A DNA stretch of 64,000 nt from Ignavibacteriota bacterium. Its GTDB lineage: Bacteria; Bacteroidota; Ignavibacteria; UBA10030; UBA6906. The translations under genes were made by a program, and so were the position numbers. Under the pieces are notes generated by a model that saw only the letters and a program-made list of their open reading frames with translations, was not told the origin of the DNA and did not search any database. Positions 23,354-32,259 of this stretch are shown piece by piece. Location: contig JADJHP010000009.1 of assembly GCA_016707525.1 (NCBI GenBank), positions 124,001-188,000 of the forward strand. The letters run 5' to 3'. The stretch's first letter is position 1, and each line of letters begins with the position of its first letter.

Positions 23354-26047
23354 TCAAACGATCTCGGGGAAATGCTTCTCCGGATCGACGCCCAGGTCCC
23401 GGATCGCCGCCGCGACCCTGGCGGGATCATACTCCCCTTTGCGGGCGAGGGCATACAACGTTGCGATCACGATGCTCTCCGCATCGATCTCAAAGAACCG
23501 CCGCAGTGCAGGGCGCGTGTCGCTCCGCCCGAAGCCGTCCGTTCCGAGCGTCGTCAACCCGCCGGGGACCCACGGCGCGATCTGGTCGGGAACGAGCTTC
23601 ATGTAATCGGAGACGGCGATGAACGGGCCCTTCTCTGCCTGCAGCACCTGCTCCACGTACGACACCTTCGGCGGCTCCGTCGGATGCAACATATTCCATC
23701 GCTGCGCATTCAGCGCGTCGTTCCGCAGCGCCTTGTAACTCGTGGCACTCCAGATGTCGGCCGAGATGTAGTACTGGTCCGCAAGGATCTCCTGTGCACG
23801 CAGCGCCTGACGGATGATCGGGCCACTGGCGAAGATCTGCGCGGTGTGCTGCCCCTTCCCCTCTGCTTTCCTGAACTTGTACAACCCCTTCAGAATGCCT
23901 TCCGTCACGCCTTCCGGCATCGGGGGCATCGGATAATTCTCATTATAGAGCGTGAGGTAGTAGAACACCGCTTCGCCCTCACCGTACATGCGGCGGAGCC
24001 CATCCTGCACGATCACTGCCGTCTCATAGGAGAATGCCGGATCATAGGCACGCATGTTCGGGATGGTCGTCGCAAGCAGCTGACTGTGACCATCCTCATG
24101 CTGCAGGCCCTCGCCGTTCAGCGTCGTCCGGCCGGCCGTGGCGCCAAGCATGAATCCCTTCGCCCGCATGTCGCCTGCCGCCCACGCCAGATCGCCAATG
24201 CGCTGGAATCCGAACATCGAATAATAAATATAGAACGGGATCATGTTCACACCGTGGTTCGCGTACGCCGTGGCCGCCGCGATGAACGACGACATGGCGC
24301 CCGCTTCGGTGATCCCCTCTTCCAGGATCTGCCCGTCTTTGCTTTCACGGTAATACAACAACGACTCCGAGTCGACCGGCTCGTACAACTGCCCCTTCGG
24401 CGAGTAGATGCCGATCTCGCGGAAGAGCGGGTCCATGCCGAACGTTCGCGCCTCATCAGGGATGATGGGGACGATGTTCTTCCCGACGGACTTGTTCCGC
24501 AGGAGCATGCTGAGCATGCGGACGAATGCCATCGTGGTCGACACCTCGGTGTGCCCGGTGCCCTTGAGGAACTCGGCGAACTTGTCCAACGCAGGGATCT
24601 CAGCCACGGGCGCGCTCTCGACCCTTCGCGGCAGACTGCCGCCAAGTGTCTTGCGGCGCTCACGGAGGTACGTGATCTCCGGACTGTCGTCGGGCGGCCG
24701 GTAGAACGGCGTATCCGCCACATCTTCATCATTGATCGGGATGCCGAATCGCGAGCGGAACTCCCGCAACTCCTTCTCATTCAGCTTCTTCTGCTGGTGC
24801 GACACGTTCCGGCCTTCGCCGGCCTCACCCAGCCCGTATCCTTTCACGGTCTTCGCCAGGATCACCGTCGGCGAACCCCGGTGCTCCATCGCTGCCTTAT
24901 ACGCGGCGTAGACTTTGCGCGGATCATGGCCGCCACGCTGGAGTTTCCGGATCTGCTCGTCGGTCAGCTTGAGCGCACGCTTCGCGAGTTCGGGATATTT
25001 CCCGAAGAAATGCTTGCGTGTATAGCTGCCTGTTTCGACGGAATACTTCTGGAAGTCGCCGTCAACAGCTTCTTCCATGCGTTTCATCAGCAGGCCATCA
25101 CTGTCCTCGGCAAGGAGCGGGTCCCAGTCCGAACCCCACACCACCTTGATGACGTTCCATCCCGCACCACGGAAGGCCGATTCCAATTCCTGGATGATCT
25201 TGCCGTTGCCACGCACCGGCCCGTCGAGCCGTTGAAGATTGCAATTCACGATCCACACCAGATTGTCCAGCCCCTCGCGCGATGCAAGCGTGAGCGCACC
25301 GAGCGTTTCCGGCTCGTCCGTTTCACCATCGCCGCCGAATGACCAGACCTTGGGCTCTTCGCCGGTGATGAAGCCGCGGGCCTTGAGGTAGCGGTTGAAG
25401 CGCGCCTGATAGATGGACATGATCGGGCCGAGGCCCATCGATACTGTGGGGAACTGCCAGAAGCCCGGCATCAGGTACGGATGCGGGTACGACGAGAGTC
25501 CCCCCGTCCGCGCGAGTTCCTGACGGAAATGATGCAGCTTCTGTGTGTCGATGCGTCCCTCGAGGAACGCACGGGCGTAGATGCCCGGGGAGGCGTGGCC
25601 CTGAAAATAGACCATGTCCGCCGGACGGTCGCCATCACCCCCACGGAAGAAGTGGTTGAACGCCACCTCGTACAGGGTGGCAGATGACGCGTAGGACGAG
25701 ATGTGCCCGCCCAGGCCGCTGTGCGCCCGGTTGGCATTCACGACCATCGCCATGGCATTCCAGCGGATGAAGCTCTTGATCCGGCGCTCGATCTCGCGGT
25801 CGCCGGGATACTCGGGCTCCTCTTCCACCGGGATGGTATTGAGGTACGGCGTGCTCACCGAACGCGGGATCTGCATCCCTGCATCGCGCAACCGGGTCTT
25901 CAGACGCTCGAAGAGCAGCGGAAGTTTCTCTGCCGGCTGGTCACGGAGGACCGATTCCAGCACCAGTTCCAGTGAATCCAGCCAGCGTTCCTGCTCTGCC
26001 TGCGCCCCTTGCGGGGTACCATCGGGTTTCGTAAGTTCTTTTTCCAC
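23354..26047 (-). CDS. aceE: Pyruvate dehydrogenase E1, homodimeric AceE type
   Basis: An 897-residue thiamine-diphosphate enzyme that decarboxylates pyruvate and acetylates the lipoyl arm of E2. AceE hallmarks are NANRAHSGLGGHISSYAS, the ThDP motif GDGETDEPE...NCNLQRLDGPVRGNGKI, and YGLGEAGEGRNVSHQQKK. The single-chain E1 is the type found in gamma-proteobacteria and actinobacteria, distinct from the alpha/beta form. The start is GTG 26047 with AGGTGAG upstream. It is the first gene of aceE-aceF-lpdA, with 27 bp to aceF. The promoter lies in the 68-bp spacer shared with the divergent lipoate ligase gene. Confidence 0.96.
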   Translation of the reverse strand: MEKELTKPDGTPQGAQAEQERWLDSLELVLESVLRDQPAEKLPLLFERLKTRLRDAGMQIPRSVSTPYLNTIPVEEEPEYPGDREIERRIKSFIRWNAMAMVVNANRAHSGLGGHISSYASSATLYEVAFNHFFRGGDGDRPADMVYFQGHASPGIYARAFLEGRIDTQKLHHFRQELARTGGLSSYPHPYLMPGFWQFPTVSMGLGPIMSIYQARFNRYLKARGFITGEEPKVWSFGGDGETDEPETLGALTLASREGLDNLVWIVNCNLQRLDGPVRGNGKIIQELESAFRGAGWNVIKVVWGSDWDPLLAEDSDGLLMKRMEEAVDGDFQKYSVETGSYTRKHFFGKYPELAKRALKLTDEQIRKLQRGGHDPRKVYAAYKAAMEHRGSPTVILAKTVKGYGLGEAGEGRNVSHQQKKLNEKELREFRSRFGIPINDEDVADTPFYRPPDDSPEITYLRERRKTLGGSLPRRVESAPVAEIPALDKFAEFLKGTGHTEVSTTMAFVRMLSMLLRNKSVGKNIVPIIPDEARTFGMDPLFREIGIYSPKGQLYEPVDSESLLYYRESKDGQILEEGITEAGAMSSFIAAATAYANHGVNMIPFYIYYSMFGFQRIGDLAWAAGDMRAKGFMLGATAGRTTLNGEGLQHEDGHSQLLATTIPNMRAYDPAFSYETAVIVQDGLRRMYGEGEAVFYYLTLYNENYPMPPMPEGVTEGILKGLYKFRKAEGKGQHTAQIFASGPIIRQALRAQEILADQYYISADIWSATSYKALRNDALNAQRWNMLHPTEPPKVSYVEQVLQAEKGPFIAVSDYMKLVPDQIAPWVPGGLTTLGTDGFGRSDTRPALRRFFEIDAESIVIATLYALARKGEYDPARVAAAIRDLGVDPEKHFPEIV

Positions 26048-26074
26048 TCGTTCTCACCTGTAAAAGGACTGGGT

Positions 26075-26103
26075 AATGTACGCGTTTCTTCATCTGCACA
26101 CAA
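26075..26103 (-). promoter_or_regulatory. Candidate promoter of the aceE-aceF-lpdA operon
   Basis: TTGTGT (26098-26103), a 17-nt spacer and TACATT (26075-26080) on the minus strand, 28 nt before the aceE start. It is very close to the divergent lipoate ligase start. Confidence 0.55.
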
Positions 26104-26115
26104 TACCTAAGTGCA

Positions 26116-26835
26116 GTGCGTTTCACTGACGAACACCTCCACACCCCGGGGATGCAGCTGGCGTGCGACGACGTCCTGCTCGATCTCTGCGATGCGAACC
26201 CCGGCTGCGAGACCCTGCGCGTCTGGAGCCCGGAGACGTACTTCGTTGTGGCGGGGTACACGAACCACATCCTGGAAGAGATCCGTGTGGATGCCTGCGT
26301 GGCCCGGGGCATCCCCCTCTATCGTAGAACAAGCGGAGGGGGTACGGTAGTTCAGGGCCCCGGGTGCCTGAATTATTCCGTCATTCTGCGCATCGAGCGC
26401 GATGCGGCACTGGAGAACATCACCTCCACGGGCTCCTACGTTCTGCAGCGTATCGCCAGGGTGGTATCCCGGCTCGCCGGACTTCCGGTGGCGCATCAGG
26501 GACATACCGATCTGGTATCGGGCGGACGGAAGTTCTCGGGGAATGCACAGCGACGAAAGAGCAACGCGGTCCTGTTCCACGGCACGCTCCTCCTCGACTT
26601 CGACATGGACATCATCGAGGAACTCTTACCGATGCCCGGGCATCAGCCGGAGTACCGCGAGGGGAGATCACATCAGGAGTTTCTGGTGAACCTGGGATTG
26701 GATGCGGCCGAACTGACGGCCGCGCTACGGAAGGAATGGGATGCTACAACGGCATACGGGCAGCTACCACTCGAAGAGATCCGTGCCCTCGCGGAGACGC
26801 GCTACCTCAATCACGACTGGACCTATCGCTTCTAG
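26116..26835 (+). CDS. lplA: Lipoate-protein ligase A family protein
   Basis: A 239-residue BPL/LPL-fold enzyme. Motifs are RRTSGGGTVVQGPGCLNYSV (70-89) and GGRKFSGNAQRRK (136-148) with the lipoyl-AMP-attacking Lys139. It attaches lipoate or octanoate to E2 lipoyl domains. It lacks the long C-terminal domain of E. coli LplA, so it could be an octanoyltransferase (LipM-like) or a ligase needing a partner. The start is GTG 26116. Its divergent placement beside aceE-aceF links it to the lipoyl domain encoded there. It converges with batE across a short palindromic spacer. Confidence 0.85.
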   Translation: MRFTDEHLHTPGMQLACDDVLLDLCDANPGCETLRVWSPETYFVVAGYTNHILEEIRVDACVARGIPLYRRTSGGGTVVQGPGCLNYSVILRIERDAALENITSTGSYVLQRIARVVSRLAGLPVAHQGHTDLVSGGRKFSGNAQRRKSNAVLFHGTLLLDFDMDIIEELLPMPGHQPEYREGRSHQEFLVNLGLDAAELTAALRKEWDATTAYGQLPLEEIRALAETRYLNHDWTYRF

Positions 26836-26840
26836 CACCA

Positions 26841-26909
26841 ATTAAGAATTAAGAATTCTTAGTTCTTAGTTCTCAATTGAGATCAAATCCGCTCCGCGGA
26901 TTTGATCTC
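26841..26909. terminator. Palindromic spacer between lplA and batE, partly inside batE
   Basis: Two nested structures. An imperfect AT-rich palindrome (26841-26879, repeats of TTAAGAA and TTCTTAG) fills the spacer. Next to it is a perfect 14-bp stem, GAGATCAAATCCGC and GCGGATTTGATCTC (26879-26892 and 26896-26909), with loop TCC. The right arm encodes the last residues of BatE and its stop codon. Confidence 0.6.
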
Positions 26910-27638
26910 CACCCACCCGACCTTGCCATCCACCAGCCGGATGCGGAGCCACTGGCCGATCGAATCGGAGATGCGCACCTTCAGCCCGGCATGGATGACG
27001 AATGCATCACTGCTCTTCGCGTCGGGCGAGTTCTTCGCCGTGGCGATCGCCGCCGTGATCACGGCCTCTTCATTGCTGTTCGCGTCGATCACCTTGCCGC
27101 TGAAGATGGCCACTGCCATCACCACCATCACCCCGGTCGCGATCGAAGCGATCAGGCCCGACTTCCGCAGCGCATAGGTCCGCGCCAGCAGGATGAGGGC
27201 GACCGATCCCAGGAAGAACACCACCATCAGCCAGGTCAGCCACGTGATCGCATTCAGCGAGAATACATCCTTGATCCCGTCCCACCAGTCCCACAGGAAC
27301 AGCCGCGGTGCCGGATCGATCCGGTCCACGATCTGCAGGTTGGCAAGCTGGAGATTGTGCCGCACATCATCGTCGGCAGGTAGGAACCGGAGAGCGCGCT
27401 CGAAATTCAGGATGGCCTTCCCCATGTTCCCCTGCTTGTAATACGCGTTGCCGAGATTGAAACAGATCTCGCCACCGGTATACCCCGCCTGCAGGATCGT
27501 CTCATAGGCGGCGGCAGGTTCGGCGAACTTCCCCTGCTGATACAGCGCATTCCCCTGCTGGTACCGTTGCTCCACCGTCTGCGCCTGCATCCCGATCGCC
27601 ACACACATCACCGCAAGAAGAACGAGGATCCGTTTCAT
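26883..27638 (-). CDS. batE: BatE-like TPR and SH3 protein
   Basis: 251 residues. A signal peptide or anchor (1-19) precedes TPR repeats (QRYQQGNALYQQGKFAEPAAAYE, CFNLGNAYYKQGNMGKAI) that face the periplasm. Two membrane helices follow (about 135-155 and 165-185). A bacterial SH3-like domain ends the protein (ISDSIGQWLRIRLVDGKVGWVE). This matches BatE of the Bacteroides aerotolerance operon. The SH3 part may bind peptidoglycan. Its ATG overlaps the batD stop (ATGA), and it is the last gene of the operon. The final codons lie in a perfect 14-bp hairpin. Confidence 0.85.
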   Translation of the reverse strand: MKRILVLLAVMCVAIGMQAQTVEQRYQQGNALYQQGKFAEPAAAYETILQAGYTGGEICFNLGNAYYKQGNMGKAILNFERALRFLPADDDVRHNLQLANLQIVDRIDPAPRLFLWDWWDGIKDVFSLNAITWLTWLMVVFFLGSVALILLARTYALRKSGLIASIATGVMVVMAVAIFSGKVIDANSNEEAVITAAIATAKNSPDAKSSDAFVIHAGLKVRISDSIGQWLRIRLVDGKVGWVEIKSAERI

Positions 27639-29476
27639 CGTGCCCTCAGTGTCCGTTCAACATCCACGATCACCCGCCGGGCATCGTCATAGGTCTTCTG
27701 CATCGCCGTCAACTCGAGGCTCGTCGGCGCGAACCTCGCCATGTCGCACGTCTCCAGCACGGATCGCAACGACGTCAGCAATTCTTCCGCCGCACCACGC
27801 TCACGGAGAACGGTGACGGCGCCCTCCACGGAGAACTCGGCCTGCGGAATGGTCAGCTTGTCGCCAAGGTACTTCCAGAGAGCCTTCGATATTTCCGCGT
27901 AGAAACGCAGGCGCTGGTTGGACGACGGTTCTCCCTTGCGCGGCGACTTCTCCTTCAACAAGTACTCCGCCTCGCGCAAACCCTTCTGTGCCACCTTCAT
28001 CGCACGACGGTTCCGGTACCCGGCCTGATCGGCCATCACCACCTGCCGCTGCCGTGCGTACACCCAGGCACCAGCAAGGCCGGCGAATGGCAGCACCATC
28101 AGGATGATGAACAGGGGATCTTTATACAACCGGTCGCCCGGCCGCACGATCACCGGCGTACTCATCTTGATGAATCGGATATCCTGACTCAGCAGCCGCA
28201 CATCCTCCCGGTTCACCCCCGAGATCACCGGGGCACTCCCGGCTGCGCCCTGCTCGACATTCAGGTCGATCTGCGGTGAACGGAGATGGACGTACTCACG
28301 CTTCTTGAGATCGAAGTAGGACATCGTGACCGGCTTGATGACCTTCAACCCCGGATAGCGCGGGATCATCAGGTACTCAAAGGTCTTGCTGCCGCTGACG
28401 CGACCCTGCGAACGGTTGATCGATTCGGTGACCTTCGGGCTGTACTGCTCGAAATCCGGCGGCAACTCCAACGCCGGCGCCTCGAGCAGCTTGATATTCC
28501 CCGTTCCGGACACCGTTACCTTCAGGCTCACCGGCTCATTCGAACGGGTCGATCTCTTGTCGATGCTGGTACTCATCGCAAATTGACCGATGGCACCCTT
28601 GAAGTCGGACGGTGCACCCCCGGGGAGGGGGTCGACCACCACCTTCACCGCTTCGCTCGCCGCGGTGTAGCTGACGTTGCGCCCGAACGGATCACGGAAG
28701 AAGGCCTCGAACGGATCATTCGATCGCGGGTTCTGCAACTGCACGGTCGTCTGCACTTCCATCGGCCCCACTTCGAGCGTCCCCGACTGCGTGGGAAACA
28801 ACGCCACGCGCCTCAGAACACCCACGCGGTACGTCTTGCCGTTGATGGTCTCGTTGGTCAAACTGATGTTCTTGGGGATCTCGACATCCTCGCTCCAGAA
28901 TCCCGTCATCGCCGGATTCTTGGACACGGCATAATTCACGACCGATACACGGGTGTACAGCTTGAAGACCAGGTTCACCTGGTCCCCCTGCATCACATGA
29001 TTGCGGTCCACCACCGCACGCAGGAACAACTCCTCCGAAAGCCCCGCCGTGGGATCGCCGCCCTGCTGCTGACGGTTCTGACGCGGAGCGGCCTTCACGA
29101 CCTGGATGGTGACGGGTGAACTCTTGAGCACGGCGCCGCCGGCTTCGATCGACGCAGGCCCGATGGTGAACGTGCCCATCTCCTTCGGCTGCAGGACGTA
29201 CGCATACGTGACCGAGGACGACACGGACCCGTTGATGATCTGCATGCTTGTGGACTGGTTCGGGCCGGCCATGATGTGGAACTTGCTCATGTCGGGCAAC
29301 TGGAGGTTCTTCCCGCCTCCGGCGAATTGCCCTTCCAGCGTGAGCACATAGTTGAATTGCTCGCCCTGGCCCACCGTGGTACGGTCCACGGAGGCCTCGA
29401 ACCTCGCCGTCTGCGCCACGCCTGCAGCCCGGAACAGCACAAGGGCAACAAGGAGTCCGGTGACTGTCCGTCCCAT
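27635..29476 (-). CDS. batD: BatD, oxygen-tolerance protein
   Basis: 613 residues. A signal peptide (MGRTVTGLLVALVLFRAAGVAQ) precedes a large periplasmic part of tandem immunoglobulin-like beta domains (FEASVDRTTVGQGEQFNYVL; GDQVNLVFKLYTRVSV). A membrane helix follows near 470-490 (LFIILMVLPFAGLAGAWVY), then a cytoplasmic helical tail. This is the BatD/BAM architecture. ATG 29476 was chosen because the signal peptide starts there; a longer start would overlap batC. Homologues are needed for air tolerance or stress survival in Bacteroides, but the mechanism is unknown. Neighbours are batC (4-bp gap) and batE (4-bp overlap). Confidence 0.9.
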   Translation of the reverse strand: MGRTVTGLLVALVLFRAAGVAQTARFEASVDRTTVGQGEQFNYVLTLEGQFAGGGKNLQLPDMSKFHIMAGPNQSTSMQIINGSVSSSVTYAYVLQPKEMGTFTIGPASIEAGGAVLKSSPVTIQVVKAAPRQNRQQQGGDPTAGLSEELFLRAVVDRNHVMQGDQVNLVFKLYTRVSVVNYAVSKNPAMTGFWSEDVEIPKNISLTNETINGKTYRVGVLRRVALFPTQSGTLEVGPMEVQTTVQLQNPRSNDPFEAFFRDPFGRNVSYTAASEAVKVVVDPLPGGAPSDFKGAIGQFAMSTSIDKRSTRSNEPVSLKVTVSGTGNIKLLEAPALELPPDFEQYSPKVTESINRSQGRVSGSKTFEYLMIPRYPGLKVIKPVTMSYFDLKKREYVHLRSPQIDLNVEQGAAGSAPVISGVNREDVRLLSQDIRFIKMSTPVIVRPGDRLYKDPLFIILMVLPFAGLAGAWVYARQRQVVMADQAGYRNRRAMKVAQKGLREAEYLLKEKSPRKGEPSSNQRLRFYAEISKALWKYLGDKLTIPQAEFSVEGAVTVLRERGAAEELLTSLRSVLETCDMARFAPTSLELTAMQKTYDDARRVIVDVERTLRAR

Positions 29477-29480
29477 CGCC

Positions 29481-30215
29481 TTACCAGTCCCTGTCTGTGC
29501 GCGCACGGCCCGCAGGTTTGGCCTGGCGTTTCTTCTGGATGTCGCGTTCATTGTTCTTCAGCACGTCAAGTATGCGTTCGGCGTCGGCTTTCGAGATCTG
29601 CTTCTCCTGCTGCTGCGGCTGACGCTGTTGCTGCTGGTCCTGTTTCTGGTCCTGCTGCTGTTGTTGCTGCTTCTGCTGGTCCTGCTGATCCTTGTTCTGC
29701 TGCTGTTGCTGCTGATTGTGTTTGTCCTTGTTCTGCTGCTTGTCTTTGTTCTGCTTGTTCTGTTGTTGCTGTTGTTGCTGCTGCTGTTGAAGCATGCGGA
29801 GCGCAGCGGACAGATTGTATTTCGCCTCCTGGTCGTCGGGGTTCAGCTTGAGCCCATCCACATACGCCTGGATGGCCTTCTGCGGCTGCTGCGCCTTCAT
29901 CCAGGCGTTGCCGATGTTGTAGGAGGCATTCGCACGGGTCTGACTTTCGGTCGCCACCTGACGCGCCGCATCATACGCTCTCACGGCTTCATCGTACTTC
30001 CCCTGGCGGTACAGGGAGTTGCCAAGATTGAAATGGCCCTGCACGAGCTGTTGATCCTGTTCGAGTGCCTTGCGGTACTTGATCTCGGCGTCCGGAAAAC
30101 GCTGATCATGATAGAAGTCATTGCCGCCGTTCACCAGCGAACGGACCGATTGCGCCCGCACCGGCAGGGCACACAACGCCAGACAGAGAAGCACCAGCAC
30201 ATGTCCTCGTGTCAC
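29481..30215 (-). CDS. batC: BatC, TPR protein with a long Gln-rich tail
   Basis: 244 residues. A signal peptide (MTRGHVLVLLCLALCALPVRA) precedes three to four TPRs (GNDFYHDQRFPDAEIKYRKA; GNSLYRQGKYDEAVRAYDAA; GNAWMKAQQPQKAIQAYVDG). About 65 residues of Q, N, K and D follow (145-210), then a short helix ISKADAERILDVLKNNERD and a basic tail. It is periplasmic or membrane associated and, by family, a partner of BatB and BatA. It starts at GTG 30215 overlapping the batB stop (GTGA). The tail helix is conserved in BatC-type proteins, while the Gln tract is variable. Confidence 0.88.
   Translation of the reverse strand: MTRGHVLVLLCLALCALPVRAQSVRSLVNGGNDFYHDQRFPDAEIKYRKALEQDQQLVQGHFNLGNSLYRQGKYDEAVRAYDAARQVATESQTRANASYNIGNAWMKAQQPQKAIQAYVDGLKLNPDDQEAKYNLSAALRMLQQQQQQQQQQNKQNKDKQQNKDKHNQQQQQQNKDQQDQQKQQQQQQDQKQDQQQQRQPQQQEKQISKADAERILDVLKNNERDIQKKRQAKPAGRARTDRDW
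29601..29792 (-). repeat. CAG/CAA trinucleotide-rich tract in batC
   Basis: The Gln-rich tail is encoded by runs of CAG and CAA interrupted by AAC, AAG and GAC codons, read as CTG/TTG on the plus strand. Such tracts can gain or lose codons in frame by slippage. Confidence 0.8.
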
Positions 30216-31261
30216 GCCTTCACCTCCTCCTCGCGCCGCAGGAACCGTCCGAGCGACAGCCAGGGAGTCTTGTTCTCCGACAACATCAGTTCCAGGACCA
30301 GCAGGAGCAGCGCGAACGCAAGGAAGAACTGGAACCGGTCCTCGTAGTCCGTGAACTGCTTCACGCCGAATTCCCTCTTCTGCAACGCATTCACATCCTT
30401 ATAGATGGCATCGAGTTCATCCTGCGACGTTGATGCCCGGAAATACTTCCCCTTGCCGATCAGCGCAATGCGCTCGAGCGACGCTTCGTCCAGCTTCGTC
30501 ACAACGACCGCACCCATGCGGTCACGTTTGAAATCACTCACCCCCGCATTGGTCATCAACGGGATCGGTGCGCCCGTGGGCGAACCCATGCCGATGGTAT
30601 AGATCATCACCCCTTTGGCCACCGCGGCCTCGGCCGCCTCAAAGACATCGCCATCGGTGTTCTCGCCGTCCGTGATCACGACGATCACTTTCGTCGTCGG
30701 ATCCTTGAGATCGAACGATGCCATCGCCTGCTCGATCGCCGAACCGATGGCGGTGCCGGGGATGGAGACCGCGTCCACGTCGATCGCATCCAGGAACAGA
30801 TTCGCCGCACTGTAATCCGTGGTGAGGGGGAATTGCGTATACGCCTTCCCGGCGAACACCACGAGCCCGATCCGGTCCCCGCCCAACCGCGCGATCAGAT
30901 TGCGGATCTCCAGCTTCGCCTTCTCGAGGCGGTTCGGCTTGATGTCCTCGGCCTTCATGCTGAGCGACAGATCCAGCACCAGAAAGATCTCTACGCCCTC
31001 CTGCTTCACTTCTTCAAGACGCGTCCCCACCTGCAGGTCCGCGAGCGCAAGGATGAGCACGGCGACAATGAGAAGCTGGAGCCCGAACTTCACCGGACGT
31101 TTGAACGTGCTTGCCGCCGGGGCAAGCCGCGCGAGCATCGCCGGGGCCGCGAACTTCGCGGCCGCACCCTTCCGGAGACGCCACATCCACCATCCCAGCG
31201 CAAGCAGCACCGGAATGACGGCCAGGAGCATCAGGTATTCTTCATGGACGAACCGGACCAT
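30212..31261 (-). CDS. batB: BatB, von Willebrand factor A membrane protein
   Basis: 349 residues. Two N-terminal membrane helices (about 9-26 and 60-75) precede a VWA domain with the metal-ion site DLSLS (97-101) and the later TDYS and ITDGEN motifs. One C-terminal helix follows (FFLAFALLLLVLELML), so the VWA domain faces the periplasm by family topology. ATG 31261 was chosen: it begins the usual MVRFVHEEYL and overlaps the batA stop by one base (TGATG). The metal site is complete, so ligand binding is expected. A basic 12-residue tail follows the last helix. Confidence 0.92.
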   Translation of the reverse strand: MVRFVHEEYLMLLAVIPVLLALGWWMWRLRKGAAAKFAAPAMLARLAPAASTFKRPVKFGLQLLIVAVLILALADLQVGTRLEEVKQEGVEIFLVLDLSLSMKAEDIKPNRLEKAKLEIRNLIARLGGDRIGLVVFAGKAYTQFPLTTDYSAANLFLDAIDVDAVSIPGTAIGSAIEQAMASFDLKDPTTKVIVVITDGENTDGDVFEAAEAAVAKGVMIYTIGMGSPTGAPIPLMTNAGVSDFKRDRMGAVVVTKLDEASLERIALIGKGKYFRASTSQDELDAIYKDVNALQKREFGVKQFTDYEDRFQFFLAFALLLLVLELMLSENKTPWLSLGRFLRREEEVKA

Positions 31262-32259
31262 CACGGCACCTTCCTGAGGATGACCCCGGAGACCAGGAGC
31301 TCGAGCAGCAGCGCCGCCAGCGCCAGCCATGCCCACGGAGTGAACCGCTCGGTATACGAACGGTACGACTTCACTTCGATGCGGGTCTTCTCCAGCTGGT
31401 CGATCTCTTCATAGATCTGTTTCAACGCGCGGTTGTTCTTCGCACGGAAATACTTCGCGCCGGTCATCTCTGCGATCGCGGACAGGGTCTTCTCATCCAC
31501 GTCCACCGGCACATTCTGATAGCGCGTTCCGAACGGCGTCTGGACCGGATACGGCGCTTCACCGATGGTCCCGACGCCCACGGTGTAGATCCTGATGTCG
31601 AACGTCTGCGCGATCTGCGCCGCCGTGATCGGGTCGATCTCGCCGCGGTTGTTCACACCATCGGTGAGCAGGATCATCACTTTGCTCTTCGCCTTACCGT
31701 CCTTCAGACGGTTCACGCCCTGGGCGATGGCCATGCCGATGGCGGTGCCATCCTCGACCATGCCCGGCTCCACCTGGCGTAACAGATCCTTCAGGACCCG
31801 GTAGTCCGTGGTCATCGGACACTGCGTGAAACTCTGCCCGGCGAAGATCACCAGCCCGATACGGTCATTCCGGCGGCCGTCGACGAATTCCTGCGCCACG
31901 GCCTTCGCCGCCTTGATACGGTTGGGCTGGAAATCCTCGGCCAGCATACTGCCGCTGATGTCGAGTAGCATGGCGATGTCGATGCCTTCCGTGTAGATAT
32001 CCTCGCCCTGCGACGTCGTCTGCGGCCGGGCCATGCCCACGATCACGGCAGCAATGATGACCATGCGGAGGACCATGGGTCCATGGCGCAACCGTTCCCG
32101 CCACGTCGGCTTCACCCCCGCAAATGCATCCAGCGTGGAGAAACGCACGTCGCTGAACGCCCGGCGGTGCCGCCGGATGTACCAGGAGACCAGCAGGGGA
32201 ATGATGATCAGCCCCCAGAGGAATTCCGGGTTGGCGAACGTCGTGTTAGGATGCCACAT
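31261..32259 (-). CDS. batA: BatA, von Willebrand factor A membrane protein
   Basis: 332 residues. The N-terminal helix pair is FLWGLIIIPLLVSWYI and VLRMVIIAAVIVGMA. The VWA domain has DISGS (100-104), TTDYR and LLTDGVNN, and a C-terminal helix (WAWLALAALLLELLVSG) follows. It is a paralogue of BatB next to it; the two probably form a complex with BatC. ATG 32259 gives the usual short N-terminus; a GTG at 32268 adds three residues. The start lies inside the 3' end of the previous gene, so translation is coupled. Confidence 0.92.
   Translation of the reverse strand: MWHPNTTFANPEFLWGLIIIPLLVSWYIRRHRRAFSDVRFSTLDAFAGVKPTWRERLRHGPMVLRMVIIAAVIVGMARPQTTSQGEDIYTEGIDIAMLLDISGSMLAEDFQPNRIKAAKAVAQEFVDGRRNDRIGLVIFAGQSFTQCPMTTDYRVLKDLLRQVEPGMVEDGTAIGMAIAQGVNRLKDGKAKSKVMILLTDGVNNRGEIDPITAAQIAQTFDIRIYTVGVGTIGEAPYPVQTPFGTRYQNVPVDVDEKTLSAIAEMTGAKYFRAKNNRALKQIYEEIDQLEKTRIEVKSYRSYTERFTPWAWLALAALLLELLVSGVILRKVP

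Noticed and set aside
23348..25342. 664-codon plus-strand frame opposite aceE
   Set aside because: aceE is unmistakable on the minus strand; the antisense product has no recognisable motif.
29601..29792. The batC CTG/TTG tract considered as a repeat array or CRISPR
   Set aside because: It is an in-frame trinucleotide tract encoding Gln, with no spacers.
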